Assembly: GCA_964559125.1 (NCBI GenBank)
Contig: CAZLGW010000019.1
Location: forward strand, 1-64,000
Length of the DNA: 64,000 nucleotides
Direction of reading: 5' to 3'
DNA from: Ravibacter sp964559125
GTDB taxonomy: Bacteria; Bacteroidota; Bacteroidia; Cytophagales; Spirosomataceae
The notes below the pieces were generated by a model. That model did no database searches. It was not told the DNA's origin and worked only from the letters and a program-made list of their open reading frames with translations. Made by a program: the position numbers and the translations under genes. This document shows positions 35,175 to 43,062 of this stretch, piece by piece. Numbering within the stretch: the stretch's first letter is position 1; each line of letters begins with the position of its first letter.

Positions 35175-36386
35175 GTGAACCCTTTTCAATCCAAGAAAAT
35201 ACTTCTGGGAGTTTCGGGCAGTATCGCCGCATATAAGAGCTGCCAATTCGTGAGGCTGCTTGTAAAGGCAGGCGCCGAGGTCAGAGTAGTGATGACAGAT
35301 TCGGCTTCCGAATTCATCACACCGCTGACGCTGGCAACGCTTTCCAAAAACCCTGTCCTTTCGGCATTTACCGATAACAGGCAGACCGGCGTCTGGAATA
35401 ATCATGTAGACCTGGCTCTGTGGGCCGACGCGCTGGTAATAGCCCCTGCTACTGCCCATACGATAGCCCGGTGCGCCAACGGATTGTGCGACGACCTTCT
35501 GCTTGCCGTTTATATGTCGATGCGCTCTGACGTGTTCTTCGCACCGGCTATGGATCTGGATATGCTGCAGCACCCGGCTACCGTCGAAAACCTTTCCAGG
35601 TTGCGTTCGTACGGGCACCATATCATCGAACCGGGTTATGGCGAGCTTGCCAGCGGCCTGGTGGGTTCGGGCCGTATGGCCGAGCCGGAAGAAATAGTCG
35701 GGAAACTCGCTGCCCATTTCTCCCGCCGGCCGGAAGCCCTGGGAAAAAGGGTGCTGATTACCGCCGGTCCGACGCAGGAAGGTATCGATCCGGTGCGGTT
35801 TATAAGCAACCATTCTTCGGGAAAAATGGGCTATGCCCTTGCCGAGGCTTTCAGTAATGCAGGATGTGAGGTATCGTTAATCTCCGGCCCGGTCAGGATA
35901 GAGCTACCCGGGGTCAGCGAACTGGTAAAGGTCAGGTCGGCTCATGAAATGTACGAAGCTGCTGAAAGCCGGTACAGGGAGTGCGATCTGGTCATATTCG
36001 CCGCCGCGGTAGCCGATTATACCCCGGTAACACGAAGCGTTGAAAAGATAAAAAAACAGGGAGAAAGTCTTACTATAGACCTGAAGAAAACCGTTGATAT
36101 TGCAGGCGAACTGGGGAGAAAGAAGGCTACCGGCCAACTGATGATGGGTTTTGCGCTGGAAACTAACAATGAGCTGGAGAACGCGTGGAATAAGCTTCAG
36201 AAGAAAAACCTCGATTTTATCGTTCTTAATTCACTGAACGATGCCGGCGCGGGCTTCGAGCTCGAAACCAACAAAGTTTTTGTGATCGATATAGAAAAAA
36301 ATACCAGGAGATACGAGCTGAAGCCCAAAAGGGAAGTAGCTGCCGACCTGCTGGAAATAATACTGGAAAAATGGAGAAGAAACTGA
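35175..36386 (+). CDS. coaBC: Bifunctional phosphopantothenoylcysteine decarboxylase/synthetase
   Basis: Carries out two steps of coenzyme A synthesis. The 403-residue protein joins the flavin-dependent decarboxylase (ILLGVSGSIAAYK; catalytic His in NNHVDLALWADA; APAMDLDM; the substrate-clamp segment GYGELASGLVGSGRMAEP) and the synthetase (ITAGPTQEGIDPVRFISNHSSGKMG; AAAVADYTP). The start codon is GTG at 35175; no in-frame ATG fits the family start. Its end overlaps the DUF4835 gene by 16 bp, which implies coupling. Confidence 0.97.
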   Translation: MNPFQSKKILLGVSGSIAAYKSCQFVRLLVKAGAEVRVVMTDSASEFITPLTLATLSKNPVLSAFTDNRQTGVWNNHVDLALWADALVIAPATAHTIARCANGLCDDLLLAVYMSMRSDVFFAPAMDLDMLQHPATVENLSRLRSYGHHIIEPGYGELASGLVGSGRMAEPEEIVGKLAAHFSRRPEALGKRVLITAGPTQEGIDPVRFISNHSSGKMGYALAEAFSNAGCEVSLISGPVRIELPGVSELVKVRSAHEMYEAAESRYRECDLVIFAAAVADYTPVTRSVEKIKKQGESLTIDLKKTVDIAGELGRKKATGQLMMGFALETNNELENAWNKLQKKNLDFIVLNSLNDAGAGFELETNKVFVIDIEKNTRRYELKPKREVAADLLEIILEKWRRN

Positions 36387-37300
36387 CCGGTATACTCAAA
36401 ATTCTCACCTTTGTTTTTCTGGGGCTTACCGGTAGCCTCCGGGCCCAGGAGCTGAATTGTACTGTCAATGTAAGTTTTGACCAGATCCCCGGGAGAACGA
36501 TAGATCAGAATGTGATCCAGCAGCTACAGACATACGTCAGCGATCTGATGAACAAAAGAAGCTGGAGCAGCGACCAGTTTTCGGCCGAAGAGCGGATCAA
36601 ATGCCAGCTGAATATCAACGTTATACAATCGCCTGCTCCAGGATCTTACCAGGCCCAGGCAATGTTCAGCGTAAGCAGGCCTGTCTTTAATTCCAATTAC
36701 GAAAGCACGATTTTCACCTACGTCGACAAGGATTTCAATTTTCAGTTCCTACCCAATACTCCCTACTTCTTCAATGAGAACAGCTACACCGATGAGCTTT
36801 CCTACTCAGTTGCTTTCCTGGCTTATATAGCGTTGGCGGTGGATTACGATTCTTTCAGCAAGCTGGGCGGTTCGCCTTTTATCCAGAAGGCCTTCAACCT
36901 CGCCAACCTCGCCCGGAACGCCTCTCCCTACCAGCGTGTCTGGTCTCCGGGCGCCGATTCAAGGGCGCGGTACTGGCTGATAGAAAACCTGAACAGCCAA
37001 CAGTTCCTGCCTTACCGCGAAGGGCTCTACAAGTATCACCGGCTGGGGATGGACGTAATCACCGAATCTCCGGGCAGGGCCAGGCGGGAGGTGCTTGAAA
37101 CGCTCGATGCCATCAGACAGGTAGCGCTGCTCCGCCCGGGATCCATATTGCTGAACTCCTTTTTCGACGCCAAAACGGAGGAGCTTTACAATGTACTCAG
37201 GGAGGCAGGCCGGGAAGACAGGCAAAAAGCCTTCACATGGCTTTCATCCATGGACCCCGGAAAAACGGAAAACTACCGGAGACTTGTCAATGCGCTATAG
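36371..37300 (+). CDS. DUF4835 exported protein
   Basis: A 309-residue secreted or envelope protein with a signal peptide MEKKLTGILKILTFVFLGLTGSLRAQ. It matches a Bacteroidota family of unknown function found next to coaBC: NVSFDQIPGRTIDQNVIQQL, RSWSSDQFSAEERI, SYSVAFLAYIALAVDYDSFS. The start codon lies inside coaBC (16-bp overlap). In many relatives recN follows; here rpsT follows after 123 bp. Confidence 0.9.
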   Translation: MEKKLTGILKILTFVFLGLTGSLRAQELNCTVNVSFDQIPGRTIDQNVIQQLQTYVSDLMNKRSWSSDQFSAEERIKCQLNINVIQSPAPGSYQAQAMFSVSRPVFNSNYESTIFTYVDKDFNFQFLPNTPYFFNENSYTDELSYSVAFLAYIALAVDYDSFSKLGGSPFIQKAFNLANLARNASPYQRVWSPGADSRARYWLIENLNSQQFLPYREGLYKYHRLGMDVITESPGRARREVLETLDAIRQVALLRPGSILLNSFFDAKTEELYNVLREAGREDRQKAFTWLSSMDPGKTENYRRLVNAL

Positions 37301-37354
37301 ACAGGTAACCGCTATACTGCAGAAAGCCAGGAAGAAATTATTTTACGCGATCTC

Positions 37355-37385
37355 TTGGCATTATGAATAGAAAATCTTACTTTTG
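37355..37385 (+). promoter_or_regulatory. rpsT promoter
   Basis: TTG at 37355-37357 and TACTTTTG at 37378-37385, spaced 20 bp, match the Bacteroidota -33/-7 pattern. They lie 38 bp before the rpsT start. Confidence 0.6.
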
Positions 37386-37423
37386 CAAACCAATTCAGAA
37401 AAATTGATATTACCCAAAATATA

Positions 37424-37681
37424 ATGGCAAATCATAAGTCAGCGATTAAAAGAATCAGGGCAAACGAAAAGAAACGCCTGCGCAACAGATTTCAGCATAA
37501 AACTACCCGTTCCTATATTAAGAAGCTCCGTCTCACTTCAGATAAGGAAGTAGCCGGTGAGCTTTACAAAACGGTTTCTTCTATGCTCGACCGCCTGGCA
37601 AAGAAAAATATTATCCATAAGAATAAGGCTGCCAACCAGAAGTCCAAACTGGCAAGGTTTGTCAACAAACTGGCTGCCTGA
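37424..37681 (+). CDS. rpsT: Small ribosomal subunit protein bS20
   Basis: An 85-residue basic protein of the 30S subunit that binds 16S rRNA. It begins MANHKSAIKRIRANEKKRLRN, the family signature, and ends AKKNIIHKNKAANQKSKLARF. Single gene with its own promoter and terminator. Confidence 0.98.
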   Translation: MANHKSAIKRIRANEKKRLRNRFQHKTTRSYIKKLRLTSDKEVAGELYKTVSSMLDRLAKKNIIHKNKAANQKSKLARFVNKLAA

Positions 37682-37704
37682 TCTTAACGGGAACCCCCAT
37701 ATGC

Positions 37705-37729
37705 AAAAGCCTCCTTCAGGGGGCTTTTT
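37705..37729 (+). terminator. rpsT terminator
   Basis: AAAAGCCTCC pairs with GGGGGCTTTT across a TTCA loop (one G-T pair) and ends in a T run. Confidence 0.85.
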
Positions 37730-37915
37730 ATTTGCTTGGATAATAATATAATTTTTCCGTTTAAAATAAGGACTTTTCAAACAAACCCCTGTAACGAGTT
37801 ATTTATTTGTCCTATATTGCAGATAACAACCCGGTTTAATAAAACAGAAAACGAAGCTTTCTACGTTACAATATGTTCTAACCAACACTTTTTTAACCTG
37901 TTCACCTTACATCTT

Positions 37916-39184
37916 ATGAGAAAAGTAATTTTTGCGGCGACCGCCATCGCCACCGGAATTAGTCCGTCATTTTCCCAAAACTCTCTCATCAATTTTAACG
38001 CGCGCAGCCTGGTAGTGCTTTCTGATGCCGATTTGTCCGCCTCCACATTTTCCGATGGCCTTCTACTTCGTGATCCGACCGCCAAAGACAGGCTGACTTC
38101 AGTGAAATTCCCTGTCGAAAGAAGCGGGTCCATCCAGTCTATACTCGTGCCTAACTCAGCTGTTAATTTTTCCAAATCGATTGCCGTGCCTCCTACCGGC
38201 GGTTTGGCTTTCGTCATAGAGTCGAAAACAGGCCCGGCTGAATCGGTGAAGGAAGTAAAGGACCTCGCTGCGGAAAACAAAGGGCAACGGGTATATGTTA
38301 CAGACATTGTGAATCCGGTTTCCCCTAAGCTGAAATTCCCGTTTTCGATAGGTAACAACCCGCTTTCGATAGATATCTATAAAAATGAACTGATCATATC
38401 TACCGAAGAGGCAGGTAAAAAACTCAGTTTTCTTGAAACCGACCCTGAAGGGAAACCTACCAGGCTGGTCAACCTTCCGATCGACACTGACAGCACACAA
38501 AGCCTGGTCGATATTTCATTCCATCCGTCGGGCGACTATGTAGCCGCTTCACTGGCCCCCAGTGGTGACCTGGTCCTGTACAAGATTATCCGCGATAACG
38601 GAAAGCTTAAGAATATCGAAACAGTAGGCAAGCCTGTAAAGCTTGGCGATAAGCTGACATTCGGTCGCTTCTCTGCCGATGGCAAAAAGTATTTCGTAGT
38701 AGACAGTAAGGGAGAACCGGGTAAAGCATCGGGCGAAGGTGAGCTGCTGGTAGTAGACATAGATACAGAGGGTGGCAATCATAAAGTAGCCGGTAAAGTA
38801 GCGATCGGTTCCAACCCTGAAGCTTTCGCTATTAGTCCGGACGGCTCTCTCATCGTCGTTGCAATAGCCGGTAACGGGCTCGCACCCTGGTCGGCTGCTA
38901 ATGCAGGACAGGGAGGACAACTGGCGCTCATTAAAGTCGGAGCAGACGGCGCCCTGACAAAAGCGGGGGACTATCCTGTAGGGGGGATCCTTCCTTCGAG
39001 CGTAGCCTTTGACAAAGACGGTTCCAACCTGGCCGTGAGTATTTTCGAATATCTTGATTACGGAGACCGTAAGGGAGGTATAGAATTCTTTACTGTCAAC
39101 AAGGGAGATTCTCCTTCGTTGGTACCTCAGAAAGCAAAACTTAGCGTAGAGCGGGGAGCTCATACGCTCAGGGTGGTACACTGA
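37916..39184 (+). CDS. Secreted beta-propeller protein (lactonase-like), unknown function
   Basis: A 422-residue exported protein. The ATG at 37916 starts a signal peptide (MRKVIFAATAIATGISPSFSQ); an upstream in-frame ATG at 37736 would add 60 unrelated residues. The body is a series of beta-propeller blades with repeats such as VDISFHPSGDYVAASL, GRFSADGKKYFVV and EAFAISPDGSLIVVAIAG, like 6-phosphogluconolactonase or YncE-type proteins. No catalytic residues can be assigned. It stands alone with a terminator hairpin. Confidence 0.8.
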   Translation: MRKVIFAATAIATGISPSFSQNSLINFNARSLVVLSDADLSASTFSDGLLLRDPTAKDRLTSVKFPVERSGSIQSILVPNSAVNFSKSIAVPPTGGLAFVIESKTGPAESVKEVKDLAAENKGQRVYVTDIVNPVSPKLKFPFSIGNNPLSIDIYKNELIISTEEAGKKLSFLETDPEGKPTRLVNLPIDTDSTQSLVDISFHPSGDYVAASLAPSGDLVLYKIIRDNGKLKNIETVGKPVKLGDKLTFGRFSADGKKYFVVDSKGEPGKASGEGELLVVDIDTEGGNHKVAGKVAIGSNPEAFAISPDGSLIVVAIAGNGLAPWSAANAGQGGQLALIKVGADGALTKAGDYPVGGILPSSVAFDKDGSNLAVSIFEYLDYGDRKGGIEFFTVNKGDSPSLVPQKAKLSVERGAHTLRVVH

Positions 39185-39205
39185 TAAAGATAGAATTAAG
39201 TACAG

Positions 39206-39237
39206 AAGGCGGGTTTTGAATAAAAATCCGCCTTTTG
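39206..39237 (+). terminator. Terminator of the beta-propeller gene
   Basis: AAGGCGGGTTTT (39206-39217) pairs with AAAATCCGCCTT (39223-39234), with a 5-nt loop and one G-T pair, followed by TT. Confidence 0.8.
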
Positions 39238-39272
39238 TGGTTTAAAGGTCACCACAGAGGCACAAAGGACTG

Positions 39273-39386
39273 CTCTTTCCCGTCTCCCGACGGTGAAAGA
39301 GCGATAGCCGGTCTAGGACCGGCAAAAAGATCATCTTTTATCAGGTCAGAGACCTGAAGTCGCCCTCCCATCGTCCGACGAGGGAG
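39273..39386. repeat. Array of five consecutive hairpins
   Basis: Five separate perfect or near-perfect stem-loops follow each other in 114 bp: (1) 39273-39301, CTCTTTC/CCGTC arms with a TCCC loop; (2) 39307-39323, GCCGGTC-TAG-GACCGGC; (3) 39325-39339, AAAAGAT-C-ATCTTTT; (4) 39341-39357, TCAGGTC-AGA-GACCTGA; (5) 39365-39386, CTCCC/TCGTC arms around a single C. Hairpins 1 and 5 each carry one bulged base. There is no reading frame. It lies between the beta-propeller terminator and the end of the convergent lactonase gene. It may be a structured RNA, a REP-like element or a transcription barrier. Confidence 0.75.
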
Positions 39387-39402
39387 AGCTAGGTAAAAAT
39401 AA

Positions 39403-40320
39403 TCAATAAGCTCCCCGTACATTCATTTTAAGCCCGTAAACAGCATCTCCCGCTGTGATAAACAGAAGCTTCCGGTCCTTGCCGCCGAAGGTTACATTAG
39501 CCGTCCATCCCTTGCCGACCGGGATTTGCGCAATTTTTCTGCCTTCCGGGTTAAAAACCGTTACACCGTTGCCGGCAAGGTAAAGGTTCCCCTTCTCATC
39601 GAGTGTGATGCCGTCTGCTCCCATCGGCGCGGCAAGTGCACGGTCCGACACGGATCCGTCCTTTGTTATCGAATATACGTAGATCTTTTTGTCGCCTATA
39701 TCTGCTACATAAAGCTTTCTTCCGTCGGGGCTGCCTATGATCCCGTTGGGTTTCACTACTTTCGTATCCAGCACGACAAGTTCTTTACTTTTTTGTCTCC
39801 ACAGGTACACATGCTCGCCATCCTGCTGTAGTTCCGGATCGCGGGTCCAGTAGTTACGCTTGTAAAGGGGATCCGTAAAATAAATATCTCCGCCGGGGTG
39901 TACCCATACATCATTCGGCCCGTTGAGCAGCCTCCCGTTACGCCTGCTTACCAGCACAGAATGCCGTCCTTTGCTGTCGATCGACCAGAGCTCATTGTTT
40001 TCGTCGGCACATGCGATCAGGTTCCCTTTTGCGTCAAAGAACATGCCATTGGAGCGGCCTGCTTTGTCGAGGAATACGCTGAACCTGCCGGTCTCCGCCT
40101 CCCATTTTATAATTTTATTATTGGGCTGGTCGGTAAAAAACACGTTGCCCTTCTTGTCGGCAACCGGTCCTTCCGTAAAAGAATAGCCATCTCCAAGCTT
40201 TTGCAGTTGTGCTCCGGGGGCGATCAATCCTGTTTCATCGAGTGCCTGCCCGGTCATACTCGTAGCGCTACACAGCGATAGCAGGAAAAGGCCTGCAGGT
40301 AGATATGTTCTTATTAGCAT
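39403..40320 (-). CDS. SMP-30/gluconolactonase-family secreted protein
   Basis: A 305-residue exported beta-propeller. The signal region MLIRTYLPAGLFLLSLCSATSMTGQ contains a Cys but not a clear lipobox. Family motifs are YSFTEGPVADKKGNVFFTDQ, LNGPNDVWVHPGGDIYFTDP with metal-site Asn/Asp, KPNGIIGSPDGRKLYVAD and ADGITLDEKGNLYLAG. Such enzymes hydrolyse sugar lactones using Ca2+ or Zn2+; the substrate here is not known. The gene stands alone. Confidence 0.9.
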   Translation of the reverse strand: MLIRTYLPAGLFLLSLCSATSMTGQALDETGLIAPGAQLQKLGDGYSFTEGPVADKKGNVFFTDQPNNKIIKWEAETGRFSVFLDKAGRSNGMFFDAKGNLIACADENNELWSIDSKGRHSVLVSRRNGRLLNGPNDVWVHPGGDIYFTDPLYKRNYWTRDPELQQDGEHVYLWRQKSKELVVLDTKVVKPNGIIGSPDGRKLYVADIGDKKIYVYSITKDGSVSDRALAAPMGADGITLDEKGNLYLAGNGVTVFNPEGRKIAQIPVGKGWTANVTFGGKDRKLLFITAGDAVYGLKMNVRGAY

Positions 40321-40391
40321 AAAGTTATAAAGTTGATTCTCTCCTACCCTTCCTCTGTCTGGCTCCCTTCGAAGCTCCTAAGATCGTCATT

Positions 40392-41054
40392 TCATCTGAC
40401 TTTCAGCATACCGGACACGATAGAAAACTGTGCTATCATGTAGGTAGACATGATCCAGAAATGATGGTGTTCGACTGGCCCGACGAAGGCATTCAGTGCA
40501 ATAAGGGTATCGGAGATCATAAAAAAGACAGCACCCGCCGCCACAAGACGAAAGGAGAAACTACTTACGTCTGAATTCCTTAAAGAGGCTGCAAATGTCA
40601 TTACCGTAATGGTAAAGGCATACAGGGGTACCGCGATTTTCAGTGCATCATCTAAAAGGTGAGGCATAACCGTAGCAAGAATCAGACCCAACGCCGCTAT
40701 TAGCACCAGCGCTTTCGGGAGAACGGGAAAAAGCGGCCCCGGTCTCCGGATCTCGCGGGAAAACACGGATATATACAATATCTGCATTACCAGGAAAGCT
40801 CCCAGGCCGTGCAGAAAGTAGTCGTCAAACATGAGGAATATATCGCCGATGCACGCAAAGACCAGTCCTGCAAGAAATAGCGGCTTTCGCTCTGCTACCC
40901 TGCTGTCTGGCAAAAAAACAGCCCACGCCAGCAGGGAGAGCATGATCAGCGGCTTGGTAGGAAGATACAGCCATCTCAGGCCGGCCACCGCGGCCATCAA
41001 AACCAGGAAAGCGATAAAAGAATAAACGGCGATAAAAATGCGGTCTTTGTTCAT
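40392..41054 (-). CDS. YhhN/TMEM86-family lysoplasmalogenase-like membrane protein
   Basis: A 220-residue protein with seven or eight hydrophobic segments over its whole length. Conserved YhhN features are LPTKPLIMLSLLAW near residue 31, ACIGDIFLMFDDYFLHGLGAFLVMQ near 67, and FMISDTLIALNAF near 177, with polar residues inside membrane helices as likely active-site residues. Characterised relatives cleave the vinyl-ether bond of lysoplasmalogens; whether this organism has plasmalogens is not known from the window. Confidence 0.88.
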   Translation of the reverse strand: MNKDRIFIAVYSFIAFLVLMAAVAGLRWLYLPTKPLIMLSLLAWAVFLPDSRVAERKPLFLAGLVFACIGDIFLMFDDYFLHGLGAFLVMQILYISVFSREIRRPGPLFPVLPKALVLIAALGLILATVMPHLLDDALKIAVPLYAFTITVMTFAASLRNSDVSSFSFRLVAAGAVFFMISDTLIALNAFVGPVEHHHFWIMSTYMIAQFSIVSGMLKVR

Positions 41055-41120
41055 ACCGGATAGAATGCTCTATAGGATTTACGTATTTATAATGTAATTC
41101 TAGTCAGAAAAGTCGGGAAA

Positions 41121-41218
41121 GACACAGAGAGCCACAGAGGAAAAATAGAGAGTCACAGAGAAATGAAGCGAAAGATCTCTGTGGCCCTCTGTGTAAACCT
41201 CCGTGGCTCTCTGTGTAA
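41121..41218. repeat. CACAGAG-type inverted repeat, second copy
   Basis: GACACAGAGAGCCACAGAGG and AGAGAGTCACAGAGA on the left match, in reverse complement, ATCTCTGTGGCCCTCTGTGT and CCGTGGCTCTCTGTGT on the right, so two nested pairings are possible. It lies in the 268-bp gap upstream of the ABC-F gene. It is related to 19904-19980; a fragment (ACCACAGAGGCACAAAGG) is at 39251. Confidence 0.65.
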
Positions 41219-41280
41219 CCTATCTTCTTTACTCTCCAAATTCCTCTCCGAACAGAAAACCCTAATCCGGCAGTTTTCCG

Positions 41281-41288
41281 TATCTTTG
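41281..41288 (+). promoter_or_regulatory. ABC-F gene promoter, -7 box
   Basis: TATCTTTG matches TAnnTTTG and lies 34 bp before the ATG. No -33 box is evident. Confidence 0.5.
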
Positions 41289-41322
41289 CACTTTGTTCAG
41301 AAATTCACCAGTTTATAATATT

Positions 41323-42939
41323 ATGATTACGGTACAGAACGTATCGCTGCGTTACGGAAAAAGAGTCCTTTTCGACGAAGTAAATATCAAATTTGTCCCC
41401 GGGAACTGCTACGGGATTATCGGCGCCAACGGGGCTGGCAAGTCGACTTTCCTCAAGATCCTCTCAGGAGAAATCGAGCCTCAAACCGGCTCGGTAGCGC
41501 TCAATCCCGGCGAACGCCTGGCTGTTCTGAAGCAGGACCAGTTCCAGTTTGACCAGTATCCTGTGCTTGATACCGTTATCCTCGGTCACTCCCGCCTCTA
41601 CCAGGTGATGAAAGAGCGGGAAGCTATCTACGAAAAGGCCGATTTCACTGATGAGGACGGAGAGAAAGCTGCCGAACTGGAAGCTGAATTTGCCGACCTG
41701 AACGGCTGGGACGCTGAAACCGAGGCGGCCCAGATACTGAGCGGGCTCGGCGTAAGCGAAGACCTCCATTACACCAAAATGGAGGATCTCAATTCGAACG
41801 ACAAAGTGAAGGTGCTGCTGGCACAGGCACTTTTCGGAAGTCCCGATGTGCTGCTCCTCGACGAGCCTACCAACAACCTCGACATTGAAACGGTTATCTG
41901 GCTTGAAAACTTCCTGGCCAACTTTAAAAATACGGTTATCGTGGTCTCCCACGACCGCCACTTCCTCGATGAAGTCTGTACCCATGTAGTGGATATAGAT
42001 TTCAGCAAAATACAGCTCTATTCGGGCAATTATACATTCTGGTACGAATCGAGCCAGCTGGCCTTAAAGCAGAAGCAGGATGCCAACAAAAAGGCGGAAG
42101 ACAAGAGAAAAGAGCTGGAGGATTTCATCCGCCGGTTCAGCGCCAATGCATCCAAGTCGAAGCAGGCTACCTCGAGGGCTAAATTGCTGGAAAAGCTTAC
42201 TATTGAAGATATTAAGCCGTCTTCCCGGAAGTATCCCTACATCGCCTTCAAACCCGACCGCGAGGCCGGCGACCAGATACTGAATGTAGAGGGATTATCG
42301 AAAACCGGCGACGACGGTACGGTGCTCTTCAGGAATGTATCTTTCATGGCCAATCGTGGAGACAAGATCGCTTTTGTAGGGAAAAACGTGCTTGCCATTA
42401 GCGCCCTTTTCGATATACTGGCCGGCGAAGCCAAACCCGATTCGGGAAGCTTCAACTGGGGAATCACCATCACAACCTCCTATTTCCCGAAAGATCCTAC
42501 CCCCTTTTTCGAAACCGATCTCAACCTGGTCGACTGGTTGCGCCAGTTTTCGACTGAAAAGGATGAAAGTTTTATACGGGGCTTCCTGGGAAGAATGCTG
42601 TTTTCCGGTGAAGAATCGCTGAAAAAGGCCTCTGTGCTTTCCGGGGGCGAGAAAGTAAGATGTATGCTTTCGAAGCTTATGCTTTCGGGGGCCAATGCGC
42701 TTATACTCGACGACCCGACCAACCACCTCGACCTGGAATCGATCACAGCGCTTAACAACGGCATGAACGATTTCAACGGTAACCTCTTCTTTTATTCCCA
42801 CGATCACCAGATCATCCAGACCGTTGCTAACCGGATTATCGAAATAGGTCCGAAAGGTATGCTTGACAAGCTGATGACCTATGACGAGTACCTCCAGAGC
42901 GATGTGATCAGGGAGCAGCGCGCTGCTCTTTACAACTGA
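41323..42939 (+). CDS. ABC-F family ribosome-associated ATPase
   Basis: A 538-residue protein with two ABC domains and no membrane segment, so an ABC-F translation factor (YbiT-like group). The first domain has an intact Walker A GANGAGKS at residues 34-41 and Walker B LLLDEPTNNLD. The linker (about residues 240-310) is basic and helical. The second domain has a signature VLSGGEKVRCMLSKLM and LILDDPTNHLD, but its Walker A position reads FVGKNVLAISALF, lacking the GK(S/T). The ATG at 41323 gives the family start (MITVQNVSLRYG). Such proteins act at the ribosomal E site; antibiotic protection is not implied. Confidence 0.93.
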   Translation: MITVQNVSLRYGKRVLFDEVNIKFVPGNCYGIIGANGAGKSTFLKILSGEIEPQTGSVALNPGERLAVLKQDQFQFDQYPVLDTVILGHSRLYQVMKEREAIYEKADFTDEDGEKAAELEAEFADLNGWDAETEAAQILSGLGVSEDLHYTKMEDLNSNDKVKVLLAQALFGSPDVLLLDEPTNNLDIETVIWLENFLANFKNTVIVVSHDRHFLDEVCTHVVDIDFSKIQLYSGNYTFWYESSQLALKQKQDANKKAEDKRKELEDFIRRFSANASKSKQATSRAKLLEKLTIEDIKPSSRKYPYIAFKPDREAGDQILNVEGLSKTGDDGTVLFRNVSFMANRGDKIAFVGKNVLAISALFDILAGEAKPDSGSFNWGITITTSYFPKDPTPFFETDLNLVDWLRQFSTEKDESFIRGFLGRMLFSGEESLKKASVLSGGEKVRCMLSKLMLSGANALILDDPTNHLDLESITALNNGMNDFNGNLFFYSHDHQIIQTVANRIIEIGPKGMLDKLMTYDEYLQSDVIREQRAALYN

Positions 42940-42993
42940 CAGGCCTCATAGGGGTTTATTATCCGGGAACCTGAATGATGAAAAACAGCAGAA

Positions 42994-43032
42994 CCACGAA
43001 TTCACAAATAGAGGCAATTCGTGAATTCGTGG
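42994..43032. terminator. Bidirectional terminator hairpin, CCACGAAT type
   Basis: CCACGAATTCAC (42994-43005) and GTGAATTCGTGG (43021-43032) are perfect arms around a 15-nt loop, between the convergent ABC-F and choice-of-anchor-A genes. The core is shared with the alaS terminator at 9114. Confidence 0.65.
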
Positions 43033-43062
43033 CCTGCTGCTATATCTACTTCAAAGTCCCGA

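Noticed and set aside
37300..37423. tRNA or other RNA gene before rpsT, and in the other larger intergenic gaps
   Set aside because: No cloverleaf, T-arm consensus or CCA end could be found by eye in any of the gaps.
41323..42939. Antibiotic-resistance ABC-F protein
   Set aside because: The domain layout and degenerate second site fit the housekeeping YbiT-like group; nothing points to antibiotic protection.
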